Source: Colwellia sp. (lineage in GTDB: Bacteria; Pseudomonadota; Gammaproteobacteria; Enterobacterales; Alteromonadaceae). From it: DNA of 64,000 nucleotides. Both the position numbers and the translations under genes were made by a program. Of the stretch, positions 18,057 through 26,673 are shown piece after piece; position 1 is the stretch's first letter, and every line of letters begins with the position of its first letter. The DNA is taken from contig JABSOY010000005.1 in assembly GCA_013215385.1 (NCBI GenBank), forward strand, positions 372,001 to 436,000, read 5' to 3'. The notes under the pieces were generated by a model that worked only from the letters and a program-made list of their open reading frames with translations, ran no database searches and was not told where the DNA came from.

Positions 18057-18677
18057 ATGCCGTTTATCAAAATTATTTTTATTTCATTATTTAGTTTTAT
18101 TTTATTATCAAGTTGTGCAACTCCTCCACCGAAAAATCCTGAAAATATTTGTGAAATATTTCGTGAGCATCGCGACTGGTACTTTGCTGCGAAAGAAGTG
18201 CGTGAGCGTTGGGGCGTGCCTATTCATGTTCCCATGAGTATGATGTATCAAGAAAGTTCTTTTAGAGCTGATGCCTTACCACCTAGAGACTATTTGTTAG
18301 GTTTTATTCCTTGGGGGCGAGTCAGTAGTGCTTATGGTTATTCACAAGCGAAAACGATGACTTGGGAAGATTATATTCGTGAAACAGATAATTCAGGTGC
18401 TGATCGTGACGATTTTGAAGATGCCATTGATTTTATGGGCTGGTTTATTTATAAAACCCAAAAAATTAACAAAGTTTCTAAATGGGACGCCTATAACCAG
18501 TATTTGAATTACCACGAAGGTTGGGGGGGCTTTAAAAAACGCTCTTACAAAAAGAAACCTTGGTTAGTAAAAGTTTCACGTAAAGTGGATAACCGATCTC
18601 GTAAATACAGTAGCCAATTAAAAAGCTGCGAAGCTGATTTAAATCACGGCTGGTTATGGCGATTATTCTTTGGTTGA
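18057..18677 (+). CDS. lysozyme-like (SLT-type) lipoprotein
   Basis: 206 aa. Lipoprotein signal peptide with lipobox LLSSC (Cys about residue 20). The mature part contains VPIHVPMSMMYQESSFRADALPPRDYLLGFIPWGRVSSAYGYSQAKTMTWEDY, which resembles a soluble lytic transglycosylase catalytic region: the E of QESSF is the likely catalytic acid and AYGYSQ replaces the usual GLMQ. Later NQYLNYHEGWGGF is also lysozyme-like. Probably an envelope peptidoglycan enzyme; activity is inferred. Single gene with terminator; no strong ribosome site. Confidence 0.75.
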   Translation: MPFIKIIFISLFSFILLSSCATPPPKNPENICEIFREHRDWYFAAKEVRERWGVPIHVPMSMMYQESSFRADALPPRDYLLGFIPWGRVSSAYGYSQAKTMTWEDYIRETDNSGADRDDFEDAIDFMGWFIYKTQKINKVSKWDAYNQYLNYHEGWGGFKKRSYKKKPWLVKVSRKVDNRSRKYSSQLKSCEADLNHGWLWRLFFG

Positions 18678-18713
18678 TCATTATTTATCAAAATGTGCAT
18701 AAATGAATTTATC

Positions 18714-18749
18714 AGCATGATCTTTCTAAAAAAGGATCATGCTTTTTGT
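18714..18749 (+). terminator. Rho-independent terminator after lipoprotein gene
   Basis: Stem AGCATGATC / GATCATGCT with a 12-nt A/T-rich loop, then TTTTTGTTTTT. 37 bases after the stop. Confidence 0.88.
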
Positions 18750-18772
18750 TTTTAGGCGAAAATATTATCACT

Positions 18773-19033
18773 TGTGGATTAAATAACACCCTGCAAAAAA
18801 CTCACCAAAATAATTATCATAAACGGCAAATGCTCGCAAACACCCATCTTTTATGCGATAAAAATATTTGTTAAAAAAATTTAACAAATATGCAAAAAAC
18901 CATTGCATTATTTAAAGGCTACTTTCACTGGGCTGTGTTTTGTTATCCACAGAAATTGTGGAAGGATCATTAATAGATCAGGTGTTGTGTATAACTTTGT
19001 TAATAACTCTGTGGCCTGTTGATATTATCCACA
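18773..19033. other. DnaA-box cluster, origin-like or DnaA-titration/reactivation-like locus
   Basis: Perfect DnaA boxes: TTATCCACA at 18943-18951 (+), TTATACACA at 18986-18994 (-) and TTATCCACA at 19025-19033 (+). One-mismatch boxes lie at 18998-19006 (-) and 18773-18781 (-). Two GATC sites (18965, 18976) sit inside and two more at 18719 and 18735. An AT-rich inverted repeat lies 50 bp to the left. The neighbourhood is not the usual dnaA/rpmH/mnmG oriC setting, so the role is open. Confidence 0.55.
18864..18891. repeat. perfect AT-rich inverted repeat
   Basis: Arms ATATTTGTTAAA / TTTAACAAATAT with a 4-bp spacer AAAA. It contains almost no G or C and lies next to the DnaA boxes. Could be an unwinding element, an operator or a hairpin. 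Confidence 0.8.
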
Positions 19034-19540
19034 AACTGAGTGTTCACTATACTGTATAGAACTTACTCTGAGCGGGACCTTTACTGATGTTTATTCGTAC
19101 AATTATGCTTTTTACCGTGACTAAATTTGATAACCGTTAGTCACTATATTGCTATATTTAAACTTTCGTTGGCTACTAAGTTATATTGCAAATTCTTGGG
19201 TTCTTATCAAAGTGTCGTTTGTACTTTTGTTTGCTAGTTTTCGTTTATAACTATTCAAACAGTGTTGATTGTTTTGATCGGTATTATTCTTAAAATTGTA
19301 GCAGCGCTAAATAGTAAATTAACTAAAAGTAAGAGTTCTAGTTAGCTTGAAACAGAGTAATATTTAATAGAGAGTAAACACTATTTTATATGTGTGATGA
19401 CGCATAATAATTAAGAGTAAACTCATTTACGCTTGTTTTTTTTAAAGGGACACTGCCAAGATCACTGTTCTGAAAATACGACCTTTCAGCCATAATACCT
19501 GAGTCATATTCAGTTATCTTGAGTATTACTTGTTGCGCAC

Positions 19541-19599
19541 AAGAGTCGTTAGCTATGGAGCTGTTCTTTAGCTCAACAGAACGCTAAAATATGACTCTT
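19541..19599. repeat. compound hairpin
   Basis: Nested inverted repeats: AAGAGTC / GACTCTT outermost, TTAGC / GCTAA inside, GTTCT / AGAAC innermost. A further CATATTC / GAATATG pair flanks it (19505-19617). No T run follows on either strand, so it is not an ordinary terminator. Confidence 0.5.
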
Positions 19600-19818
19600 A
19601 CGACTGAGCAGAATATGATAACTACGATCCAATTTTAAAGGGGTAAAGCTAGCTCAGTTATTATCACTTTGTGCCATGATAAACTACATCTTATAATACA
19701 ACTGAGTTACCTTCGTTTGCACAATTAACCTAATCATTTAACAACTAAAGGCAAGTAAAAGACATTTTATTAGTCAAACCGACGAGCACTACGCCAGGTT
19801 TAACTAATAACTTAGTTT

Positions 19819-21297
19819 TTAATGACCATTAATTTTATTACCAAATTCATCAATAGTTGCTGATGGATTAGCCAGTTCATCATCCCAACGCAGAGGAGGT
19901 ACTTTACCAAACGATGGCTCATGAATACCGAAAGTACAGATGGGTCCATAGGGGTACTCTTGCGTAATATAATAACCATAAACGCCATTAATATCGGTTG
20001 CACCATTACACTCATCCAAATTCCCGGTAGCGCCGCTATCATAAACCCAGTCATCTATGTATCTACCAAATGGTATGCCAAAAGGCTCGTTGGTAAAACT
20101 AAAGTCGAAATCTTCAGAGCGATTAATAACATCCCATGGCGTTGGCGGCGTACCATGTTCTTTAAATGCTGGTGTATTTGTATAGGGTTGTCGAGATTGG
20201 CCAATACCATTTTCATCGGGATTCAATTGCCAATTTTTTAAGGCATACCCTGATTTTGCTTTGACTAAGTTTCCATTTTGATTAACAAACCACATGCCAA
20301 AAATAGGAAAGCCATCTTTGGCAAAACCTATCAGTGGTGAGCCATTAACAGCAGGTGCTACCGTAGCTTCGTCATTGCTTTGTAGTGGGTGTGTCATCGC
20401 GTGATAATGATAAGTACCTTCAAAACCGTGACCAAAGTATTCATCAAAAATTGCTGCCATATTTTCTGCTGCGGGCTCTTGTAAAGTATAAGCGGGAATT
20501 TCAAACCAAACAGAACCATCACCACAACCAGTGGCATTGCCAGCTTCATTTACCCTTGCGTGTTCAGGGTTATAACAAAAGCCAGAGTCCATCGCTATAC
20601 CCACACCATTTAATAAAATACCATCGTAATCCATAAAATTAGTCGGATTTCTATCGGTATCATCTGCAACTCTAGGGTTTGACATTATTGGGTTTATCGG
20701 CAGGTAAGTTAATTGCATATCATCGTGATCTATTTCGGTTACCCAAACGTTATCTTCATTAGGCGAGCCGACATCCCAGCCTAAGTCATGGTTTGGGATC
20801 ATGTTATGACGCATGCGACAATGCGTAGCTAACTCAGTATCACTCGTTTCAATGACAGACTTATAATTCCAGCCACCTGCTATATCTGCTTTAGCCGGGT
20901 CTTGAATATAGCCACCACTGACAATGACTAAATCGATAATCACAATGCTTTCTTTATCCGTTCCAGGGTAATAAGGCGAATTAACAGCAAAATTTGACCG
21001 GTCATTAATACCTGCAGAGCTATAATCACCATTATTTGCATCAGTAACATAAGCGCGGCAATCAGGATTTCTATTAGTTAAAACCGCATTTAGCATACCA
21101 TTGGTCGTTTCATTTAAGTCAGGGTTGGCGATATATTGGCCCGAAGTAGGTTCTGGCTCTGGTTCAGGAGCTGGCACAATAACTTCAGGTGCTTTATCTC
21201 CTCCACCACCACAAGCAGTTAAACTAATACATAGCAAAGAAATAATAAGCGCCTTTAAATAAATGTGATAACTACCTGTAACCTTTAATATATGCAT
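19819..21297 (-). CDS. YHYH-domain lipoprotein
   Basis: 492 aa from the ATG at 21297, which has AGGAAG just upstream; a longer frame to 21360 lacks a ribosome site. Lipoprotein signal with lipobox SLTAC followed by GGGG and a Pro/Glu linker (PAPEPEPEP). The domain contains EGTYHYHAMTHPL, the motif that names the YHYH family, plus SPLIGFAKDGFPIFG and NGVYGYYITQEYPYGPICTFG. Family members are secreted or surface proteins of unknown activity, often in marine bacteria. Multiple cysteines suggest disulfides. Function not assigned. Confidence 0.85.
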   Translation of the reverse strand: MHILKVTGSYHIYLKALIISLLCISLTACGGGGDKAPEVIVPAPEPEPEPTSGQYIANPDLNETTNGMLNAVLTNRNPDCRAYVTDANNGDYSSAGINDRSNFAVNSPYYPGTDKESIVIIDLVIVSGGYIQDPAKADIAGGWNYKSVIETSDTELATHCRMRHNMIPNHDLGWDVGSPNEDNVWVTEIDHDDMQLTYLPINPIMSNPRVADDTDRNPTNFMDYDGILLNGVGIAMDSGFCYNPEHARVNEAGNATGCGDGSVWFEIPAYTLQEPAAENMAAIFDEYFGHGFEGTYHYHAMTHPLQSNDEATVAPAVNGSPLIGFAKDGFPIFGMWFVNQNGNLVKAKSGYALKNWQLNPDENGIGQSRQPYTNTPAFKEHGTPPTPWDVINRSEDFDFSFTNEPFGIPFGRYIDDWVYDSGATGNLDECNGATDINGVYGYYITQEYPYGPICTFGIHEPSFGKVPPLRWDDELANPSATIDEFGNKINGH

Positions 21298-21888
21298 ATA
21301 ACTTCCTAAATTAAATGTGACTTTAAATCCAAGAATATAAAGATAACCGCATCTTCTCAATACGGCTAAATACCCTTTTAAAAGTAAACTAAATTATTAA
21401 TAATTTATGATTTCCCTTATGGGTATTGTGAACTATTCACTCTCTATAAAGCTCAACTTTTTTTTCTAAAAATCAAATATCGCTAATTTTTTATTTCTTA
21501 ATTTTGAAGGTATTATGGATATAGCCCTCTTATAGCGAAGTAATAATACTGTAGACTTTTCAACTTTTTTTTGAAATAGCTAACATAGTAAAGTTATGTA
21601 AAGATTAACTCGCTTATCAAAATCGTTAACGTTAATAAGTAAATATCTATCACTTTATTTTTATCACCTTTGTGAGCAAAGTTAGAATAACCCTCCAAAT
21701 GTTTCTATCTTCATTCGTATCAACATTGACCAAAGAACACCTTGAAAATTTAGCGTTACTAAAGACTCCTCTGTGGTATTAGTGAGTCTTAGATAATAAC
21801 TTACCATCATGATGATGTTCTGCTACCAAGGTCTTCTTGGTGCGCATCAATGTCATTAACTTAAGGATTTAGCACATAGGTTTATAAT
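21298..21888. other. AT-rich intergenic region
   Basis: No convincing gene. It includes a small hairpin ACCAAG / CTTGGT near 21826-21842 and the promoter side of the YHYH gene. Confidence 0.5.
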
Positions 21889-22107
21889 TTATTGGATACT
21901 TATTGATTTTGTTTCTACGGTCTTGTCGAAAAACTTACGATCAGGTCGAATAACACTTAAATTCTTTGGTATTTTACTTATTAGTAGTTCGTATAACTCA
22001 AGCTCAGCTAGCTTCATGGTGAAGCGAACAACATTGTCTTCGAGTTGATTTATCGTAAAGTCTAAATTGATTTTATATTCATAGAGCCTGTTGATATTAA
22101 ACTGCAT
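21889..22107 (-). CDS. small hypothetical protein, doubtful
   Basis: 72 codons (MQFNINRLYEYKINLDFTINQLEDNVVRFTMKLAELELYELLISKIPKN...). The composition is plausible for protein, and AGGAGG occurs upstream, but 16 bases from the ATG, which is too far for a good start. No family recognised. Could be a remnant or chance frame in an AT-rich gap. Confidence 0.25.
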   Translation of the reverse strand: MQFNINRLYEYKINLDFTINQLEDNVVRFTMKLAELELYELLISKIPKNLSVIRPDRKFFDKTVETKSISIQ

Positions 22108-22359
22108 TCGTTTTTAAAATATGCCTCCTACTCAATTATCGAGTGCAATATTTCTTAAGTTATTACTCAGGTGATTTTTAGAAGGAGTACTAAAGCATTA
22201 CAATTTTTTAATTTACTTTTCGTGCATACAAAAGTTATTGATAGAATAAATTTATCAAGTCCGTTTTAGTAACGAGTGAGCCAGGTTGGGCTCTTATTAA
22301 TGAGCCCATTAAATTTAATGCTAATGTTGTGCCAATAACATGACTAAATGACTTCAGGA

Positions 22360-23253
22360 TCAGTAGGTAATATAGTTCTCTTTTAAATAATTAATCATGG
22401 CTGTTACTTTAGCGGGCGTAAAATCCCTTGATTGTCTGACCGCATATAAACCAAAAGGCTGTGGTCTAAAGTCAGCTAAAATTTCTTGAAGTTCACCTTT
22501 TTTAATCGCATCGTTGATAATAAATGGCGGCAGTAAAGTAATGCCAATGCCTTTTATTGCCGCATCTTTTAATACATCGCCATTATTGGTTGATAAACTT
22601 CCTGAAACGTCGATATTGTGCTCAACGCCATCTCTGAAATAATCAAAGCCATTCTTAGCGTTACTAGAAATATAGCGCAAGCAATTATGCAGGCTTAGGT
22701 CTTTGGGATGTAGTGGTACCCCGTGTTTGGACAAATAATCAGGTGAGGCACAAAAAAAACGCGGTATATATCCAATGCGGTTAGCAACTAATGTAGAGTC
22801 TTTCAGGTTGCCGATGCGAATAGCAACATCAATACTTTCAGCGACTAGGTCGGTGGTATGGTCATCAAGTTTTAATTGCACTTCAAGATCAGGGTGTAAC
22901 TTCATAAACGAGGTTAATAAAGGCGACAGGCAATTAATGCCAAAACTCACTCCAGCCGCAATACGAAGCGTACCTTTTATGGTATTGGTTCCTTGTTGAA
23001 TACGCTCTTCAGCTTCTTCAAGAGAATGAAGAATATTCACTACATCATCATAAAACTGTTTTCCTGATTCGGTTAAATCAATTCTACGGGTGGTTCTATT
23101 TAATAATTTTACTCCCAAGGCTTTTTCAAGCCCTGATACTCGGCGACTGACTGCCGCAGTGCTTGCTTCAAGTAATTCTGCTGCTTGGTTGAAATTACCT
23201 TTATCAACAACGGCAATAAAACTACGAAGAGAGATTAAATCATATTGTTGCAT
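22360..23253 (-). CDS. LysR-family transcriptional regulator
   Basis: 297 aa. Helix-turn-helix FIAVVDKGNFNQAAELLEASTAAVSRRVSGLEKALGVKLLNRTTRRIDLTESG (about 12-64), then the effector domain. It lies divergently 143 bp from the pirin gene, the standard arrangement for a LysR regulator of its neighbour, so it probably controls the pirin-YceI-cytochrome-reductase group. Effector unknown; a redox or quinone signal would fit the neighbours. Confidence 0.92.
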   Translation of the reverse strand: MQQYDLISLRSFIAVVDKGNFNQAAELLEASTAAVSRRVSGLEKALGVKLLNRTTRRIDLTESGKQFYDDVVNILHSLEEAEERIQQGTNTIKGTLRIAAGVSFGINCLSPLLTSFMKLHPDLEVQLKLDDHTTDLVAESIDVAIRIGNLKDSTLVANRIGYIPRFFCASPDYLSKHGVPLHPKDLSLHNCLRYISSNAKNGFDYFRDGVEHNIDVSGSLSTNNGDVLKDAAIKGIGITLLPPFIINDAIKKGELQEILADFRPQPFGLYAVRQSRDFTPAKVTAMINYLKENYITY

Positions 23254-23396
23254 TTTAAGTAATTATACCTTGCAAATTATGCTGTTTATTACGCAATTGT
23301 AGCGGTATATCATTCTCGCAACAAGTTTATAGTCCCTTAAGTGTTTTGACTTCTCATTGTTAACGCTATAAACATTCATAACTTTCTGGAAATATT

Positions 23397-24113
23397 ATGT
23401 TGAAACATTACCCCTCAAGAAGCCTTGGCTATGCAAATCATGGCTGGTTAAAAGCTAAACATCACTTTAGCTTTGCACAATATTATAATCCTAGTCGCAT
23501 GGGGTTTGGCGTTTTACGTGTGGTTAACGATGACCTGGTTGCGCCAGATTCTGGCTTTCCCCCGCACCCGCACCGTAATATGGAAATTATAACTTATGTC
23601 CGTTCTGGTTCTATTGTTCATCAAGATAGCGAAGGCAATAAAGGCGTAACTAAGGCTGGAGACGTTCAAGTAATGAGTGCGGGCAAAGGCATAGTGCATT
23701 CAGAATATAATCGTTCTAAAGAGCCATTAACTCTCTATCAAATCTGGATTGATACTAATACTCAAAATGTAAAACCTCGCTGGCAAGCTAAGCCTTTTCC
23801 ACGTAAAGAAGTAACCCGTGAATTAACCTTATTAGTTTCTGGTTTTGAAGAAGATGAAGGGCGTGCATTACCGATTAACCAAGAGGCACGTATTTATGGT
23901 GGGCGAATAAATAAAGGTGTAGAAATAAAACACACGATAACGAATCAGGCCTATATTTTAGCCTCTGAAGGCTGTTTTGATGTGATTATCGAAAAACCAA
24001 TGCAAAAAGTGGTGTTGCAAAAAGGCGATGGTTTGGAGGTAACAGAAATAAAAGTAATTTATATAAAAGCCAATATAGATTGCGAAGTATTAATTATAGA
24101 TGTACCAGTATAA
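23397..24113 (+). CDS. pirin family protein (quercetinase-like)
   Basis: 238-aa bicupin of the pirin/YhhW type. Metal ligands in the N-terminal cupin: FPPHPHRNMEIITYVRSGSIVHQDSEGN (His-Pro-His-Arg and the Glu) and MSAGKGIVHSEYNR. The YhhW relative has quercetin 2,3-dioxygenase activity in vitro; its natural substrate is unsettled. First gene of the rightward group controlled, by inference, by the divergent LysR gene. Confidence 0.93.
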   Translation: MLKHYPSRSLGYANHGWLKAKHHFSFAQYYNPSRMGFGVLRVVNDDLVAPDSGFPPHPHRNMEIITYVRSGSIVHQDSEGNKGVTKAGDVQVMSAGKGIVHSEYNRSKEPLTLYQIWIDTNTQNVKPRWQAKPFPRKEVTRELTLLVSGFEEDEGRALPINQEARIYGGRINKGVEIKHTITNQAYILASEGCFDVIIEKPMQKVVLQKGDGLEVTEIKVIYIKANIDCEVLIIDVPV

Positions 24114-24351
24114 AGCTTGACCTTGCAGGATTTTATCAGCAATTAATAAACGGTAAGTTAACCAAGAGTGAGCTTGCCATTTTTTATATTTGCTACTTTT
24201 GTTACTGGTTAAAATCTATTGTTACGTATTATGCAATTATCATTTGCCTTTTAGGTCATTTATTGCAAATTACTTGGTTGCTATTATTCTTCCATCGAAA
24301 ACAGGCAGTATTTTTGATCAACAATCGATTAACTAACTTTAGGAATTTAAT

Positions 24352-24912
24352 ATGAAAAACTTTTTACTTGCAGCAACATTATTAACAACGAGTTTAATTG
24401 CACCGACATACGCAGCTGATTATGCCATTGATGATCAAGGTGCTCATGCATCAATAAACTTTAAAGCCAGCCACATGGGCTGGAGTATATTAACGGGTCG
24501 TTTTAATACCTTTAACGGTACATTTTCCTATGACGGGAAAAATATTGAAGCCTCTAAAATTACTGTGAATATTGATACCACAAGTTTTGATTCAAATCAT
24601 GCCGAGCGTGATAAGCATGTTCGCTCTGCTGACTTTTTAGATGCAAGCAAGTTTACAACCGCAACATTTACCTCGACAAAAGTAGAAGATAAAGGTAACG
24701 GGAAATTAGCGATTACTGGCGATTTTACTATGCACGGTATTACTAAATCATTAGTCATTAATGGAAAAAAAGTGGGTGAAGGTGATGATCCATGGGGCGG
24801 TTACCGTTTAGGTTTTAGTGGTACAGCACAAATAGCAATGAAAGATTTTGGTTTTAAAATGGATTTTGGCTCTGTCGATCTTGAGCTCCATATTGAAGGA
24901 ATTCGTCAATAA
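24352..24912 (+). CDS. YceI family periplasmic protein
   Basis: 186 aa with signal peptide MKNFLLAATLLTTSLIAPTYAADYAID (cleavage after AYA). Lipocalin-like YceI fold: HASINFKASHMGWSILTGRFNTFNGTFSYD, VNIDTTSFDSNHAERDKHVRSADFLDASKF, FTMHGITKSLV. Relatives bind polyisoprenoids such as ubiquinone-8. An AGGAA site precedes the ATG. The cytochrome b561 gene follows after 38 bp, a pairing often seen. Confidence 0.95.
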   Translation: MKNFLLAATLLTTSLIAPTYAADYAIDDQGAHASINFKASHMGWSILTGRFNTFNGTFSYDGKNIEASKITVNIDTTSFDSNHAERDKHVRSADFLDASKFTTATFTSTKVEDKGNGKLAITGDFTMHGITKSLVINGKKVGEGDDPWGGYRLGFSGTAQIAMKDFGFKMDFGSVDLELHIEGIRQ

Positions 24913-24950
24913 TTTAACCACCTACTTTAAATATGATAGGAGTTAAGTTA

Positions 24951-25499
24951 ATGCTAAAAAATACAGAAGAAAAATACGGAGTTATAGGTAAAACACTGCA
25001 TTGGATTTCAGCACTTACGGTTATTGGTTTATTCGTAGTGGGGTATTGGATGGTTGATTTAACTTATTATAGCGAGTGGTATAAGACCGCACCTTTATGG
25101 CATAAAAGTGTCGGGATTTTATTATTAATGGCAACCTTGTTTAGACTTTTTTGGCGTTTTTATAGTCCGGCACCTAAAGCGATTGCTAGTCATTCAAAAC
25201 AAGTGAAATTAGCATCGAGCTTAGCGCATGCAGCCATTTATATTTTACTGTTTCTTTTAATGATCAGTGGTTATTTAATCTCTACTGCTGATGGACGAGG
25301 TATTGCGGTTTTTAATTGGTTTAGTGTCCCGACGTTTGGCAAAATTTTTAGCGACCAAGCCGATATTGCCGGCTTAATTCATGAATATTTCGCTTATGCA
25401 CTTATCGGCTTATCACTGCTACATGCAGTAGCTGCTGTTAAACATCATGTTATTGATAAAGACGATACCTTAAAGCGCATGACACGAAAAAAGCAGTAA
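24951..25499 (+). CDS. cytochrome b561 family protein
   Basis: 182 aa from the ATG at 24951, preceded by AGGAG; an upstream ATG six codons earlier would bury that site. Four membrane helices with histidines placed to hold b-type haem: GKTLHWISAL (about 15), PLWHKSVGILLL (about 46), and HEYFAYALIGLSLLHAVAAVKHH (about 145-167). Membrane di-haem electron carrier, likely quinone-linked. Partner of the YceI gene. Confidence 0.93.
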   Translation: MLKNTEEKYGVIGKTLHWISALTVIGLFVVGYWMVDLTYYSEWYKTAPLWHKSVGILLLMATLFRLFWRFYSPAPKAIASHSKQVKLASSLAHAAIYILLFLLMISGYLISTADGRGIAVFNWFSVPTFGKIFSDQADIAGLIHEYFAYALIGLSLLHAVAAVKHHVIDKDDTLKRMTRKKQ

Positions 25500-25570
25500 C
25501 TTTTGTAAATAAATATTAATTAGCGACAACAAGGGTTGTAGCAACTAAGCAAACATAAATGGAGAATATA

Positions 25571-26551
25571 ATGACTACATTGAAATCAAGTTGGAATACC
25601 AGCATCAATAAAGGCGGGGAATACAAGCGGAAAGACTCTCAATTTAGAGATGTTATTACTGCAGACGGTAGTAGTGGTTTTAAAGCGGAAGTAGGTCGTT
25701 ATCATCTTTATGTTTCACATGCTTGCCCATGGGCACACCGTACCTTGATTTTTAGGCAATTAAAAGGCTTAGAAAATATTATTTCAGTAAGCGTGGTACA
25801 CCCTGATATGCATAATAAAGGATGGAGCCTTGAACATGATGATGAGTCAGCCAAACTTTATGGCACAACAGGAGATGAATTATACGGCTCAGCTTTTTTA
25901 TCTGCACGTTATTTTGACAAAGCTCCTGATTACCGAGGTAATATAACTGTCCCCGTACTCTGGGATAAACAAGAGCAGGTTATTGTCAATAACGAGTCCT
26001 CTGAAATTATTCGCATGTTTAATACGGCGTTTAATGATATTACCGGAAATGTTGACGATTATTATCCAGAAACATTACGTAGCGATATTGATGCGGTTAA
26101 TGAATTGGTTTATCAAGGTATTAATAATGGCGTTTATAAAACTGGTTTTGCTACGTCACAAGAGGTTTATGAAGAAAATGTTAATAAACTCTTTTTAGCT
26201 TTAGATGAAGTTGAAACTATTTTAGCAAATAAACGTTATTTAACCGGTAATACAATAACCGAAGCTGATTGGCGTTTATGGACAACGTTAATACGGTTCG
26301 ACAGTGTTTATCATACCCACTTTAAATGTAATGTACGTTTAATTGAAAGTTACCATCACATTTATAATTATATGCTTGAGCTATACCAAGTACCTGGTAT
26401 TGCGAGTACAGTACATAACGCACATATTAAGCGGCATTATTATGCAAGCCATTTAACTTTAAATCCATTTGCTATTGTTCCTTTAGGCCATAGTCAAGAT
26501 TGGTTTGCCGCGCATAATCGAGCAGTTATGTCCTCAGAGCTTATGACATAA
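25571..26551 (+). CDS. glutathionyl-hydroquinone reductase
   Basis: 326 aa of the Xi-class glutathione transferase family (YqjG/PcpF/ECM4). It reductively removes glutathione from glutathionyl-hydroquinones. Catalytic cysteine in SHACPWAHRTLIFRQLKG (about residue 49), PVLWDKQEQVIVNNESSEIIRMFN for the GSH site, and the C-terminal all-helical domain with ITEADWRLWTTLIRFDSVYHTHFKCN. The start is the ATG at 25571 with GGAG six bases upstream. Its place after YceI and cytochrome b561 supports quinone maintenance as a theme. Confidence 0.94.
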   Translation: MTTLKSSWNTSINKGGEYKRKDSQFRDVITADGSSGFKAEVGRYHLYVSHACPWAHRTLIFRQLKGLENIISVSVVHPDMHNKGWSLEHDDESAKLYGTTGDELYGSAFLSARYFDKAPDYRGNITVPVLWDKQEQVIVNNESSEIIRMFNTAFNDITGNVDDYYPETLRSDIDAVNELVYQGINNGVYKTGFATSQEVYEENVNKLFLALDEVETILANKRYLTGNTITEADWRLWTTLIRFDSVYHTHFKCNVRLIESYHHIYNYMLELYQVPGIASTVHNAHIKRHYYASHLTLNPFAIVPLGHSQDWFAAHNRAVMSSELMT

Positions 26552-26564
26552 AGTGACCAGAATG

Positions 26565-26608
26565 AAAAAGGAGATGAAAGCCAGTTAGGCATATCATCTC
26601 CTTTTTTT
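26565..26608. terminator. bidirectional terminator
   Basis: Stem GGAGATGA / TCATCTCC with a 16-nt loop; A run on the left, seven T residues on the right. Between the convergent reductase and glutaminase genes. Confidence 0.88.
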
Positions 26609-26673
26609 GTTTTATCGGTACTTTCAATTTTATGTAATGACTTACCAGATAAAATATTCATATTAACATACAG

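Larger units (their letters stand above)
18750..19818. other. 1.07-kb noncoding region
   Basis: No reading frame with coding character on either strand. It holds the DnaA-box cluster (18773-19033), the AT inverted repeat, a structured hairpin (19541-19599) and an inverted pair GGTAAAGCTAGCTCAGTT / AACTGAGTTACC (19640-19712). The remaining stretch, 19040-19500, shows nothing I can name. Confidence 0.6.

Noticed and set aside
22285..22310. Hairpin with GGGCTC / GAGCCC arms after the LysR gene
   Set aside because: It is a real inverted repeat, but without a clear T run on either strand; not enough to call a terminator.
24080..24355. 91-codon frame between the pirin and YceI genes
   Set aside because: It overlaps both flanking genes, has no ribosome site or family features, and is rich in Tyr, Cys and Ile as expected from AT-rich noncoding DNA.
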